Position numbers and translations under genes: made by a program
Origin: Trichoplusia ni
Lineage: Eukaryota; Arthropoda; Insecta; Lepidoptera; Noctuidae
Direction: 5' to 3'
NCBI RefSeq assembly: GCF_003590095.1
Contig: NC_039492.1
Location: 10,664,001 to 10,728,000 of the forward strand
DNA: 64,000 nucleotides
In this document: positions 26,770 through 56,600 of the stretch, piece by piece
Layout: every line of letters starts with the position of its first letter
Numbering within the stretch: the stretch's first letter is position 1
Notes under the pieces: generated by a model
Databases searched by the model: none
What the model saw: only the letters and a program-made list of their open reading frames with translations
What the model was told of the DNA's origin: nothing

Positions 26770-28052
26770 CTGCAACGAGACAGAATACATGTAACGACAA
26801 TTTTGTTAGCGTAAATTTCCACCGCGGCTGACGGGTCCTCTGCCGCGTGACACTACACATGAAATTGTAACTTAACGCTTGCTCAAATACACACATAACG
26901 TTAATTAGAAGCTCTATTCTGTATCATTCTATACATTTTCACACAAAACAATCATATTCGAACGATGACAATAAAATTGTAGTCACCGGACAGTCGGCTG
27001 AACACAGAAATTCGTTAGATAAAAATTCTGAATGTTATGGGAGAATATGAAAGTTATGTTTAAGGTGGGTGTGAAAAAAAGGTTTAGACTGAAACTTACC
27101 CGGTAAAAACAAGAATATCACCTAATAATCCACATAAGTAGAACAACACACATAAAGAATGCACACACCCCTGAGTCACAAAAATATCGCGATGTGACAA
27201 CTGCCTGCGTGACGTGGTAGCAGATGTTGTTATCCCAAAATTATGCTTTTCTCCCATGATAACATGAAAAAAAATATGTAGCTTTTTAAGTAATTGTACT
27301 ACAAAAACAAGTTTTAGCAATAAAATTGATTGTTAAGGAGGCCTTGTGAAACGGCGCTATTTTAGTTTCAAATTTGTTTTCACGAACTGTAGATCAGAAA
27401 TCTACTTACAATTATTTTTCCTTGCATATGGCAACAAAACTTGAAATCCGTTTTACGCACATGGTTTGAAGATTCTGTTTTTCTTAACATGCGTTTATCA
27501 TAAATTAGATATGGTTTTAATTTTAAGTTTGTACGCTTAAACTGCAGTAAAATAAAACTTTTTGAGTGTGAACCATGTTTATTTAACAAATTTTTAAGCC
27601 AGAATCTCACACTTTTCTTATCGGAAAACGTAACGCAAATAAATCGTCCGGGAATCAAAAGTATAACTTGGATGGATAAACAATATTTTATTTTAGAATG
27701 CAAGCTGTATTTTAAAAACATTAGTCTTATTTAACTTTTATATACTTTTCTGTATTTAACTCATGACTCATATTTATTAATTTTCGTTTTTTTCGCAAAT
27801 TGGGACAAATGAAGTAAAATTCTGCAACGAAATTGGAAAAGTCAAGATAAATGTCAATAAAGTTGGTACCTAATGTCAAAAAACGTTAACAAAGCAAACC
27901 TAAACTTGTTGTATTAGAAATAGTAAATAATTAACGAAAACAATGATGTTTGTAGTAATCACGTCTTGTTGAAGTGTGCCTAGAGTTAATTCGATGTCAG
28001 TCTTTCAATTTTATACTCCACATAGATATAAGTTGTCGGTAACCTCAACATA
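26770..28052. promoter_or_regulatory. Divergent moesin / ZDHHC6 promoter region
   Basis: Moesin (minus) and ZDHHC6 (plus) start head-to-head about 1.3 kb apart. A minus-strand donor at 27099 may end a moesin non-coding first exon. On the plus strand an initiator-like GTCAGTC with its A at 27999 would give ZDHHC6 a 54-nt leader. No TATA box is seen. The region also contains the unassigned minus-strand frame at 27380-27721. Confidence 0.4.
27380..27721 (-). CDS. Unassigned open frame, possibly an FP/ORF1-like relic
   Basis: This minus-strand frame of about 113 codons has a protein-like middle and end: GRFICVTFSDKKSVRFWLKN, later DFKFCCHMQGKII. It is followed by a good donor, ATT|GTAAGT (27414 and below), and an AAATACAG precedes the frame near 27710. 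The pattern of a basic patch, then R-x-W, then DFKF...GKII loosely resembles the C-terminal domain found in LINE ORF1-type and FP-type proteins. This is a weak resemblance from memory. It may instead be an exon of an unknown gene, or chance. Confidence 0.2.
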   Translation of the reverse strand: MFLKYSLHSKIKYCLSIQVILLIPGRFICVTFSDKKSVRFWLKNLLNKHGSHSKSFILLQFKRTNLKLKPYLIYDKRMLRKTESSNHVRKTDFKFCCHMQGKIIVSRFLIYSS

Positions 28053-28272
28053 ATGACTTCGACGCCCTTTCGCAGACTGTGCCATTGGGGTCCAATATGT
28101 GTTTTAGGTGAGTATCTGCTACTAAAGCATGAATTTTATACTTGAATTTGTCAATCCAAGAATCTAAGTACTGCTCAATTTTAAATGAATTCTTAATATT
28201 ATTCCAAAATATCTTAAACTCGAGTTTGCCGGGAACGGCGACTGTAAATTTGTTGGGTATATCTCTAATCAA
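28045..28272 (-). other. Antisense open frame over ZDHHC6 exon 1 and intron 1
   Basis: Seventy-five codons are open on the minus strand, starting from a TTG and covering ZDHHC6 exon 1 in antisense. The part inside ZDHHC6 intron 1 (residues about 4-58) has varied, protein-like composition (VPGKLEFKIFWNN...). No ATG start, splice model or family is evident. It is most likely chance or an old insertion. Confidence 0.15.
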
Positions 28273-31200
28273 ATATTTTGGTTATCTGTATCATATTCAA
28301 CCTATTACTTAATTACTTAAGACAATCATTGTATGAGCAATACTGAAATGTAATGAATTTGTGTATTTTTTAATATGATAACAACAAGGAATGTGCTAAC
28401 AAGGAAGTTGTTTCCATCTTACCAGAATTAAGTGGCCTGACTTAAGATTCGAACTTGCTGCCTTATACAACCCAGTGTCTCTTGCATTTAATTGATGCAG
28501 TTATAGGTAGGATTCTGCCTTTGATAAAACTTTGATATTTTTTTAGGAATTATAAAGCTAATAACATGGGCTATGGTCCACTTGCTGGGAATGTGGTGGC
28601 CCCCACACGGGTCCCTGGCGGGGGCTCTTCATGCCGGACTGTTCCTCACTCTTGCTGGCTCTACACTGTACTACTTCCTACAATCATTACTTGAAGGACC
28701 TGGTTTTGTACCTCTCGGGTGGAAGCCTGTGAGTATTTCATCATATCATTGCAAATAAAAAGATTTTGATCTACTTGGAAGGACTTTATCTTTAATATTG
28801 TTACATACATACAAAGTGGTCATGATTTTAAGGAGTGAAAAGGGAGAGTGTCGGTATCTTGATATATTAAATAAATGAATCAAATGTAAATATTAGATTT
28901 TCAACACTTAAAATTACACTAATTATAAAACTGTATCTAAGAACTTGACTGTTTATACCCCTTAAAATAATCTACTGAGAAACATAATTAAAAAAGTGCA
29001 ACATCAGTCTTATTGATATTGTATTGTATTGTTGCAGGAGTATGAAGAAGACAAACAGTACTTACAGTTCTGTTCGGTGTGTAATGGGTACAAAGCACCG
29101 AGATCACATCACTGTAGAAAATGTAAGTTAAAGATGTCATTCTCACTGGTCAACATGAATACCCTCTGTAGTGGCAAGCTATTTAAAGCTATTTTTGTGT
29201 GATCTAGGAATTCTGATGATGAGATGTGCCTCAAAAAGTACCATACCCAGAAGGTAACTTGATGTTATGGATGAAAAGGGAATTGAAATTGTTGTTCTTA
29301 ACAACATGATAATTTAGTATTTTAATATTTTTGTAATATTCTTTTCTAAATTGTAACTGAAAATCTCATGATATTTGTTCAAATGATGAATTTAATGATT
29401 ACAAACTGTCTCTAGATCAAAATATGAAGTCATTTATTTTGAAATACTTTGTATAGTACATTTCTTGCAATGAAAGTTTTTTCATGATAACTGTCTCTAA
29501 AAACAACAGTGTACTGTCATATGCAGGTGGTTACTGTGTGAAGAAGATGGACCATCACTGTCCCTGGATCAACTGCTGTGTGGGCCACAACAACCACGGA
29601 TACTTCAACATGTTCCTTATGTCTGCTGTATTGGGATGCTTTCATGCTTCTGTCGTAAGTAATTCCTTTTTGAATATAATTAAACTACTTGTCTTAGTTA
29701 TCATTTCCAGGGACGGCCATCTAATGTATCAAGGAGTACAAACATAGCTTATATCCTATTTTCAAAACCACAAAAAACACATTTAAAAAAGATATCGCCT
29801 CATTTAACATAATAGAATTTTCTCCATAAATTATTTTTTTTACGAATAATTAGCACTCATTAAGGTTAAAATACAACAACTTAATTTAAAACAGTACCCA
29901 GATTCGCCCCCTCTTCACATCTTGCTGCAGTCGAAACAGCGGCGCATTTACTAAGAGCACGCTATCATTCCATTACATAATGCATTGGTTTATCCTCGTA
30001 GGTGCTAATAATCTGCATGTACCACGCCATCAACCGTGTGTGGTACGTTCACCACGGGACGGGTCGCGAGCCCATGATCTACCTCACGCTGACCACGCTG
30101 CTGCTGACGCTGCTCGCCATCGGCATGGCTGTGGGTGTCGTGCTCGCTGTGGGAGCGCTATTCTATTTACAGGTAGGAGGTGAATAAAATGACTGGTCTG
30201 TTGGACTAGTGGTTAGTGGCTCTGACCATACCGCAGGTCGATCCCCACCCAGGACAAATGTTTGTGTGATGAGCAGGATTATAATCCATGAATACTTGAC
30301 GAGGTTGTTCATTATAATTACACTCAATACAGCTCAATTTTTTCATTTTTTTAGATGAAAGGCATCCTCCGTAACCGGACCACCATAGAAGACTGGATAG
30401 TAGAGAAGGCGGCGGGTCGTCGTGAGGAACTGAACTTGCCGCCATTTGTGTACCCCTACAACCTAGGATGGAAGAACAACCTTAAGATGGTGCTGTACGG
30501 TTCGCGGTACGACGGCATCAAGTGGCCTCTGAAGGAGGGATGCGGGGAGTATGACTTGACTGTAAGTGTGAAGTTGCATTATGGCACAGTTTTGTCGTAG
30601 ATAATATGACCTTTATGTCCACTAAAGTTAGAAAAGTAATAATACTCCGTGACAGCATACTACAATTATTTTGAGAGGTGGTTGCAGGCCTTCAGTTGCT
30701 AATCACAAATTCGTTTTTAATTATTATTACCGTCCAGCATTGTTATAGAGCATTTTTTTTGTTCTTTGCGTGGTTGCGTAGCGCGAGCAGCAGGCGCAGA
30801 AGTTAGACAAGCTCGTGCGGTCGCGAGTGCTGGTGTGCGTGCGCGAGTACAGCGGGCGCGTGCTGCCGCTGTGGTCGCGGCCCCGCGCCGCGCTGGCCGC
30901 GCCCTGCAGCGACGAGCCGCGCCTGCCGCTGCGGCCCGGGGACCTCGTGCGGGCCACCAGGCACAGGAGGTCAGTTACACTATGTACAGCGGGCGCGTGC
31001 TGCCGCTGTGGTCGCGGCCCCGCGCCGCGCTGGCCGCGCCCTGCAGCGACGAGCCGCGCCTGCCGCTGCGGCCCGGGGACCTCGTGCGGGCCACCAGGCA
31101 CAGGAGGTCAGTTACACTATGTACAGCGGGCGCGTGCTGCCGCTGTGGTCGCGGCCCCGCGCCGCGCTGGCCGCGCCCTGCAGCGACGAGCCGCGCCTGC

Positions 31201-32079
31201 CGCTGCGGCCCGGGGACCTCGTGCGGGCCACCAGGCACAGGAGGTCAGTTACACTATGTACAGCGGGCGCGTGCTGCCGCTGTGGTCGCGGCCCCGCGCC
31301 GCGCTGGCCGCGCCCTGCAGCGACGAGCCGCGCCTGCCGCTGCGGCCCGGGGACCTCGTGCGGGCCACCAGGCACAGGAGGTCAGTTACACTATGTACAG
31401 CGGGCGCGTGCTGCCGCTGTGGTCGCGGCCCCGCGCCGCGCTGGCCGCGCCCTGCAGCGACGAGCCGCGCCTGCCGCTGCGGCCCGGGGACCTCGTGCGG
31501 GCCACCAGGCACAGGAGGTCAGTTACACTATGTACAGCGGGCGCGTGCTGCCGCTGTGGTCGCGGCCCCGCGCCGCGCTGGCCGCGCCCTGCAGCGACGA
31601 GCCGCGCCTGCCGCTGCGGCCCGGGGACCTCGTGCGGGCCACCAGGCACAGGAGGTCAGTTACACTATGTACAGCGGGCGCGTGCTGCCGCTGTGGTCGC
31701 GGCCCCGCGCCGCGCTGGCCGCGCCCTGCAGCGACGAGCCGCGCCTGCCGCTGCGGCCCGGGGACCTCGTGCGGGCCACCAGGCACAGGAGGTCAGTTAC
31801 ACTATGTACAGCGGGCGCGTGCTGCCGCTGTGGTCGCGGCCCCGCGCCACAACCCCGCCCACAGGAGGTTTAGGATTCAATCTAGTAATAACCTAAAAAA
31901 TAAATAATAAATAAATAATTGATTAATAAACAACTAAAATATATACTTCATTCTCCAGGCACTGGTTGTTCGGTGAGAAGATATTAGGCGAGGGCGAGGG
32001 TACCCGCGGCCCGCGCGGCTGGTTCCCGCGGGACAGCGTGGCGTTCACCGACTACGTCCCGAAGCCGAAGCCCGACTAG
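28053..32079 (+). CDS. ZDHHC6: ZDHHC6-type protein S-acyltransferase
   Basis: An ER palmitoyltransferase that attaches palmitate to cysteines of client proteins. Exons: 28053-28107, 28547-28728, 29038-29122, 29527-29654, 30002-30172, 30355-30561, 30782-30969, 31959-32079. All phases join, giving 378 aa. The start is fixed by an in-frame TAA at 28029 and an A at -3. Transmembrane segments occur around residues 20-65 and in 136-165 and 180-206. The cysteine-rich domain (C91-C125) contains CxxC, HHC and DHHC, with catalytic C119. TTxE lies at 216-219 (RTTIED). The C-terminal part (about 283-370) matches the SH3 domain that marks DHHC6, including RHWLFGEKILGE. It is slightly shorter than the human protein (413 aa) and lacks a KKxx-type ER signal at its end (KPKPD). 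The exon 7 donor lies in a seven-copy 137-bp array, so downstream donors could make longer forms. The 3' UTR is long and convergent with alpha-tubulin. Confidence 0.93.
30191..30300 (+). mobile_element. tRNA-derived SINE fragment in ZDHHC6 intron 5
   Basis: GGACTAGTGGTTAGTGGC (A-box-like, about 30203-30220) and GGTCGATCCCC (B-box-like, 30236-30246) have the layout of an RNA polymerase III promoter from a tRNA. A short tail, ACAAATGTTTGTGTGATGAG, resembles lepidopteran SINE bodies. The B box lacks one T of the consensus. It sits between exon 5 and exon 6 and is probably inert. Confidence 0.6.
30847..31848 (+). repeat. 137-bp tandem array spanning the ZDHHC6 exon 7 donor
   Basis: Seven full units start at 30847, 30984, 31121, 31258, 31395, 31532 and 31669, plus a 43-nt partial unit at 31806. 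Each unit is the last 123 nt of exon 7 plus the first 14 nt of the intron, including AG|GTCAGT. By eye the copies are identical. They are very GC-rich, while the flanking intron is AT-rich. Donors recur at 30970, 31107, 31244, 31381, 31518, 31655 and 31792. The three plus-strand frames stay open through almost all of the array. The repeated 87-aa minus-strand frames are shadows of it. Recent expansion or an assembly error are both possible. Confidence 0.95.
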
Positions 32080-34020
32080 CTGTGGCTGGTCGACACTCAT
32101 CACAGACTGGTATGATGAGCGAATGTGCCACCTATTAATGAGCCAATGGAGTGATCACTTTAATGGACTGGTAAAGGTAGGTTATTGATAAATAGTGTTT
32201 GATAATTGTAATTTGGGTATGTATTTATTGTACAAAGGTACAAGTCCAATACTGGGCAAGTTTAGCTAGCACATTTTAATGAAGCGTATCAAAATCAAGC
32301 ACTACTGAAAACGCATTTATTCGAGCCTGCCGACAGAAACGGCTGTGTACTCCATTGTCTTAATACTCTGTGGATGAGTGTATGTTTGTATATATGAATC
32401 ATGTTATACATGTATAGGTTTAAGTAATTGTTAAATCAGAGAGGTTCGCTATTTTATACGTTAGCAAATTATCTGGCGATTACTATAAAGATATTTTATT
32501 GAATGGTTGTTTATTTAGTTCTCAAAGTAGGTTAGCCAGTCTAGAAGTATTAAATATGTAAATAATTTTTATTATTTATCAGAATAAAATAACTATCATT
32601 TAATGATTATAAAATATTTTAGCCAAACTATAATTGGGCGATGATCATGTTGCTGTTAAAACATGTTATTTAAATGGGAATGTTTTAAATATTTGTATGT
32701 AGGTAGTTTATAACAAATTTAACAGTACGCAGTTATAATCAGATTGTTTAAGTTTTTGTTGCTAAAAATGTCCTGGGGGCCTACCGTCACATCTTAAAGT
32801 AAGACATATGCGGGTGTGGAAGAGGGATGCCGCTCCACGCCGTATATAGTGCTGTCACTCTGTCACTCTTACACAACAGTAATTATATTACTTCGAGACG
32901 TTGTGGTAGACCCTCTGCTTTGCTTGTTTTGTGCCTTACTGCTTAGCAAATTTCACCCCTCGAGGCATTTATTAACAAATTCTTCACAGTTGTTGCTTTC
33001 GCTAGTACATTCCTGCTATATTGAAATTTAAAATTTTCTTACAATAAAATGTCAAGTAAAGAAATAACTCTATGGCTTTGCACTTAAGACTCAGATTTCC
33101 GTTAGTTTTTTATTTATAATTAGTGTTAAATGTTCCTCTACTATTTTGTTATACTATTTTATTTGCAATTGTTCTTGATCTCAAGATGAATTTATTAATT
33201 TTACTACATGTAAGAAGTTTTTGCTACAGTACGTAATAATGTGGTACTCAATTAAAAGATATGTATATGCTATGTTCAAAGTAAAAAAAAAATATTTTAA
33301 TGTTGTAATGCCTGTTACTTCCAAATGAGGGGAAATTTACTGTTTCATGCCATAAGCTTTTCTGAATGTATGAATGATGTTAAGCGTTGTTGCAGAACAA
33401 CATTTTACTATGGCACGTATTCGCAAGAGTTTATAGAAAGACAATGCATTTTATCTGTACAATTTAATGTTGAGAAATGCCATATTCACGATTGAATTAA
33501 AATTCGGCAAGTGTAGTTGATAAAACTCCTTGTAGATGGCATTACCGGCGCTGGTGATTGAACTGTGTTAAGCTTTGCATATAGATTTGAAGTGATTACT
33601 CTGCATAGGCTATTGCAATTGTCTCAACAGTATTTCAAATTTATCTATTCAATGAATTATTAACTTTATGTGTTCCATACAGAGATCATTCTTTCCTGCG
33701 CTTTTTTTACACTTCTTTGACCTCAAAATTATTGTACCGTTACCCATATATTAATGAATTTTAATGGCATTTAAATATGATAGATAGCTATCGTTTTATA
33801 TGAATTTACGGCAGTCAGATTAGACCAAGTAATTGTTAAAGTCGACTAATACTTACTGTTAGGAAATTTATACGGTTGTTTGTTATTTTGAGCAATTTTA
33901 TAGAAATATTTGTGACTTAATAGTTGTGATCGTAAGGATAAACTGTTTTGTATAAATATAAATTATTGTATTATATATTTGTGTATTTTATTTACTCTTC
34001 TTCACCAACAAACATGGTCT
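32080..34020 (+). other. ZDHHC6 3' UTR and intergenic tail
   Basis: Non-coding sequence follows the ZDHHC6 stop. AATAAA signals occur at 32583-32588 and 33043-33048. The true cleavage site is not decided. The convergent alpha-tubulin transcript probably ends just after, near 34075. Confidence 0.5.
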
Positions 34021-34094
34021 TTTCTGTTATATGAAAAGATTTTAAACACGAAGAAAGGGAAAGAAACTACAAGATATTTTTATGTGTAAAAATC

Positions 34095-34100
34095 TTTATT
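34095..34100 (-). terminator. Alpha-tubulin polyadenylation signal
   Basis: AATAAA on the minus strand, about 560 nt downstream of the alpha-tubulin stop, is the best-placed candidate for 3' end formation. It would make the transcript end about 15-25 nt further on. Confidence 0.45.
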
Positions 34101-34661
34101 GTGCATTAAAAATAAACGATTCTCAAACACACAAGTCACTTCTCTGATGCATAAAATTAGATCTCAATAAGTTAGCCTACATTAATTATATAAACTACAT
34201 CTAACTCCAAGAATGTTAGATTATCACGAATTTGTTTTAAAATTAATAAATGCAAATATATTTTACCCATTCACAGACGTCCAAACTTAACGTTCCATTT
34301 TTTGGAAGTTTATTTTCTCAAAGTTTGTACTGTTAACGCATTCATAAAATTCAGCATCCCTTATACTAATATTATTGTAGAATTTTCATTTTACTGACGG
34401 CATTAGTTCAAAATAATTATGATTATAAAACTCCATGTCAAGAACGGTTGAGTACAAACTGTTATCGACTAATAGTTTTATTGTTAGTCGACTCGACCTT
34501 AGTGCTTGTCTATTTGTGTGTGCATTCCAATTTTATCGATACAAAAGTATTGCCAGTCACGAGATATCACAAAGCTCGATTAAGTACATAATCGACTAAA
34601 AAGACAAGTCAAGTATTCTCTCTTCTATGAAGGTTTGTAGTCAATCGTTCACGTCTCTCCT

Positions 34662-52548
<17,887 letters not shown>

Positions 52549-52551
<3 letters not shown>

Positions 52552-52636
52552 TGTTGTAGTTGAAGTAAGTTAGAAAAAGACGTGAAAAACGATTGTTTGG
52601 CAGGCGGGTTCGTGAGGCAACGCACCGAGCCGGACT
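52549..52636 (-). other. Alpha-tubulin first exon, 5' UTR plus start codon
   Basis: The leader is about 85 nt from the predicted start at 52636, ending CAACAATG|GTAAGT, so the coding part is the ATG alone. Separating the initiator codon from the second codon (R2) by an intron is known in animal alpha-tubulin genes and supports the assignment. Confidence 0.75.
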
Positions 52637-52668
52637 GTGCCGACAACCGCCGAGCCTGGTCTTATATA
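52631..52668 (-). promoter_or_regulatory. Alpha-tubulin core promoter (TATA and initiator)
   Basis: On the minus strand, TATATAAG at 52661-52668 is followed by an initiator-like CACAGTCC with its A at 52636. The spacing from the TATA start to the A is 32 nt, which is the normal distance. The start site itself is predicted, not measured. Confidence 0.7.
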
Positions 52669-52671
52669 CCG

Positions 52672-55600
52672 GCGGCACGCGCGCACCTATTCTGGATGCA
52701 CCATTAAACTATCCTATGGAACGGTCTTGGGACACTCCTTGGGATACATTTTTGTGTATTGACATCATAGATTGGTCTAGGATGGTCTTCTTTTGTAGGT
52801 AAGTTAGGCTAAGCTAAATATAGGATCGATATAAAAACGCTTTAGGGGATGGAAATCAGTGACCAGTTTTTCTTACGTAGTAACTTCGAAGTGATCAAGT
52901 AAATTTAATGTCATTATGATTTGTTAATTGCAAACATTCTAATATATAAAAATCTTACTTTGCTTGAGACGTTTCCAGTTTCTATGAAGTCAAGTAGATT
53001 GATTAGATCAAATCATATATGGAAAGTTTATTTTTAAATTTCGATCAAAAACATTTAACTCTCAGCTCCACATTTTGAAGATTTTCGCCAAATACTTAAG
53101 TTTTATTGCCTAACATTTTACATCTGACAATTTTGTCCAGAATAAGCCGCTGATTCATATAGAGACAGTAGGGTGACCAGACGGCTGACCAATTTTTCAG
53201 TCTCAGACACAGCCAATGAGTAAAGCTCCGTGACTAATGACTTATACAAATATAAGATTTGAATGCCAACTACTGATTGGAATATTTTCGACAAGGTACC
53301 ATTAAGTCGGATTGAACAAAGAAACAACAAACAAGAATACTAATCAATGTAAACCAAATAAGAAAATATTAGAATGCTTTTCTTTACGTAGACAGCCGTT
53401 ATCAAACCAGTGTGCTGTGACTCGGAATGACAAATTTTACAACAAAAACATTTTCACTACCAATGGTTTTAATTCTAAAGTAATAAGAACAAAATTGTTT
53501 TTACAAACCAAACCCTTCCAATTTATATTGTGTGTATAATTAAAAAATATCAAGTTTATAGCAAACAAGGGATGTTGGACATCCTACTCAAAGGGATGAA
53601 ATCAAAGGGGTGAGGATGCAGATGCAGGGGAAACTTGACCCTCACAGATTAGGGAACACAAACAGCGCATTATTGACCTTGAAACCATTTTTTGACGCAA
53701 AAAAAACCCTGCCTTTATTTAAACATCAAAGCTGTTGTGATGTGGTCCTAATCGTAAAATGTTGGAAAAAGATATGAGGTTTTTCAGTTACAATATATTG
53801 TAATCAAAATCAAATTAAAAGAAATATCACTGATCCTGATGTAAAAGGACTTTTATTTCGAAAACCACCTCGTAATATCGAAATATAATATAGAGTACTA
53901 ATACTTCATAGGTCTATACCAGGTATGCCTACCGTAAGGCCTCAAACTATTGCTCTGCTAGGTAACAATTTAAGGTAGCGTTCATAATTGAATAGGAAGC
54001 CAAACTCGGCCGAAACTTTATTGAGAAAACCCGAGGGGCTTTGTTCGCAATTCAGCAAATTTTAAAACATAATGCTAAGTTACCATGTAGTTACGAACTT
54101 GGCTCTATATTGTGACCCTACATAACACTATAATTTAGATAAACCCGCCTGCTACAAATCGAAAATAACAATAGGGGAACAAAAATCGGGATAAAAACTA
54201 CCCTAAGAGTTATAAACTATCTGTTACCAAGTTTCGTCTAAATCCGTTCAGTGGTGCTTGCGTGGAAGAGGGACAAACATCCATACATACAAAATATTGC
54301 AATTATAATACTTGTAGTAGGATGAAAAACCTAAGAAATCTTCAAAAATTTCGAATCTTTACAAAAACATAATTTGTCCCCAAACCATACAACAAAAACA
54401 CAATTAATTCGCTTTAATACTACTAGAAGGCCTAACAGATACATTTTTTAAACATATTTTCAGATCCATAGACATGTCACGCCACGTTTCAAATGAAGGG
54501 GAGTCGGCAATAAATATGTTTTCATATCCCTGAAGCCACGCAATGTTTGTAGGCAAACTAATATCAACGGTATTTTATGCCCCGATAGTTATAACAGTTA
54601 TCTCTAGGTATATTTTTCCTGAATGAATACGTAATGTTATATTATTGAACTACCTACGTGTATCGTGTCACGTGAGAATTGTAGTTTTGCAACTTGTGAT
54701 GTTGATCTATAGATAGGTAAGTAGGCAACTGAAGGGATAGTAGTTTAGCTAGCTGGTTGATTTTCAAGATCTATATTAAAGTTAATGTTATTTTCCTTTA
54801 GCTCTTGCTAATGTAATTTTTTCCACATTGTCATAAATGATGACTTCGAATTTACTAAATATTTTGAAGCTTTATTTTAGCTCTCGCTAATGATACAAGT
54901 TGTCTATCGCTATCATAGTAGTTCATGTATGTTTCCATGTGCTCATTACCGTCGATTTCCAACAGACTGGCAATAAAGAGCAGTATTAACTGTTGGAAGT
55001 CAGATGGTGACCCAAGGATCGATTGAGTTCGATTAAATAATATAGTAGAAGCTAAAAGAAGAGAGCGGTCAAAATATTGGTGAAATAAAATATGCTGCAG
55101 TGATAACGAGGATAATATGTACCTATTAAATACCTTGTTAATTATTTTGAATAAGTTTTTTCTATATATGTAGTAAAACTGGCTATTACTACTCCTGGAT
55201 ACACAAATCGGTTTGTGGTAGAGCTATATTAATGTTGCTTGGCCTTTTAACCAATGAAATTCCTATAGTCTTCAGCATCAATAGGAAATTCTCAATTATA
55301 TGGAATAAACAGAATAAAAATTGTAAGGAATAATGTTACAGTTACTTTCGTCAGGATGATGTATTATTAAATGATGCTCCGGTTAACTCATGCGTTTTTA
55401 TCGGGATTGCACGACTAGCTTCCTGATTTAGGTTAGATCCGAAACTCCATACATTCGTTTTCTAAAAACTTTAACGATCCTCAAAATAAGACTGGAAAAA
55501 GGGGTCTGAGGATCATACCGAGACGATGGATAGCATGCGTAGAAGGCATAAATCGTAAACTATTGAAATTAAAATCGCTTCCACCTGAAACTTGAAGTAG

Positions 55601-56600
55601 TTTTTGTTAATAATTCAGTTGTACGACCAATTTCATTGTATCATCCAAAACTTTGTCTGTTGGAGTGGGCACTAATTGTACGCCTACTGTTACGTATTGT
55701 GCTCATTTCAAGTTCTACATTTCTACCTTATTTGGGCTTATTAATTAAGAGCTCTCGTTCCAAGTTGTATCTAAAAATAGTAAGGTGTTTGTGTATTGAA
55801 TTATTTGACAGAAGGACAAAATATGTAATAGCCAACTGATATTAAATATTGTGCTGTTTTTATTAACTACTTTACTGATGTCAAGAAATTAAGACAAAAT
55901 CCATGTAATCGTTTATTCTTTCAAATACTCGTAAAATCCTTCAATTAAAGACAAATTTGAATATTTAGTTTGTAATCAATAAATAAGACTCAATAAATTA
56001 AATTAAAATCATCAATTTTAAGCAGCTTTGTTTTTTATAAGTAGATACTTAACGTTTAGAATCATTGATTAAAATGAAATTTGTTGGTATAATTTTTAGT
56101 ACTTAATGAAATAAATGAATCTCTACTTAAAAAACAATCCCGCCATCGTAATCTATAATAATAAATAGATTAATGCTCTGTTTACCCCTACAAAAATAAA
56201 TCAGAATATTTATAACCAGAAGTACTAACTACGTACTGTATAAAAATATGACATCAGTTGTGCTCTATAAGTCTTCTACAGTATATACAGGCTCGTTACT
56301 ATAAAGTAAGTCGGTAACATTGTGAAACAGTAACTATGAGTACATCATAGTTCGATGAAAGGGAAACGTTTTACAATTGTACATCGACTGAAAACAAACC
56401 TTCGTGTATTATGGATGCACAAAGCTGTAAATTGTAACTAGCTGTATCGGAATGCCGTGCATATAAACTGTTTTCAGAGTTTTTTTTTTCAGGGGTAGCA
56501 AGTCTAATGTATTTTATTACGTAGCTTAAGTTTAGTATGTTATGAGGTACAGCTAACATTATTAGAACACTAAAGACTATAAACACTTTTAAATAAATAT
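52672..56600. other. Intergenic stretch upstream of alpha-tubulin
   Basis: No gene supported. It contains a dispersed repeat at about 54180-54324 and otherwise unremarkable AT-rich sequence. Confidence 0.5.
54180..54324. repeat. Lepidopteran dispersed repeat remnant (LINE or SINE 3' type)
   Basis: It contains CTGTTACCAAGTTTCGTCTA, AATCCGTTCAGTGGTGCTTG, GGAAGAGGGACAAACATCC, ATACATAC, then CTTGTAGTAGGATG. This word order (TTTCATCTAAATCCGTTCAG ... ACAAACATCCATACAT ... TAGTAGGAT) is familiar from many insect genomes as the end of a retroposon. Exact class not decided. Confidence 0.45.

Noticed and set aside
30975..31786. Five identical 87-codon minus-strand frames
   Set aside because: They are the complement of the GC-rich 137-bp repeat and recur with its period. 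They are shadows, not genes.
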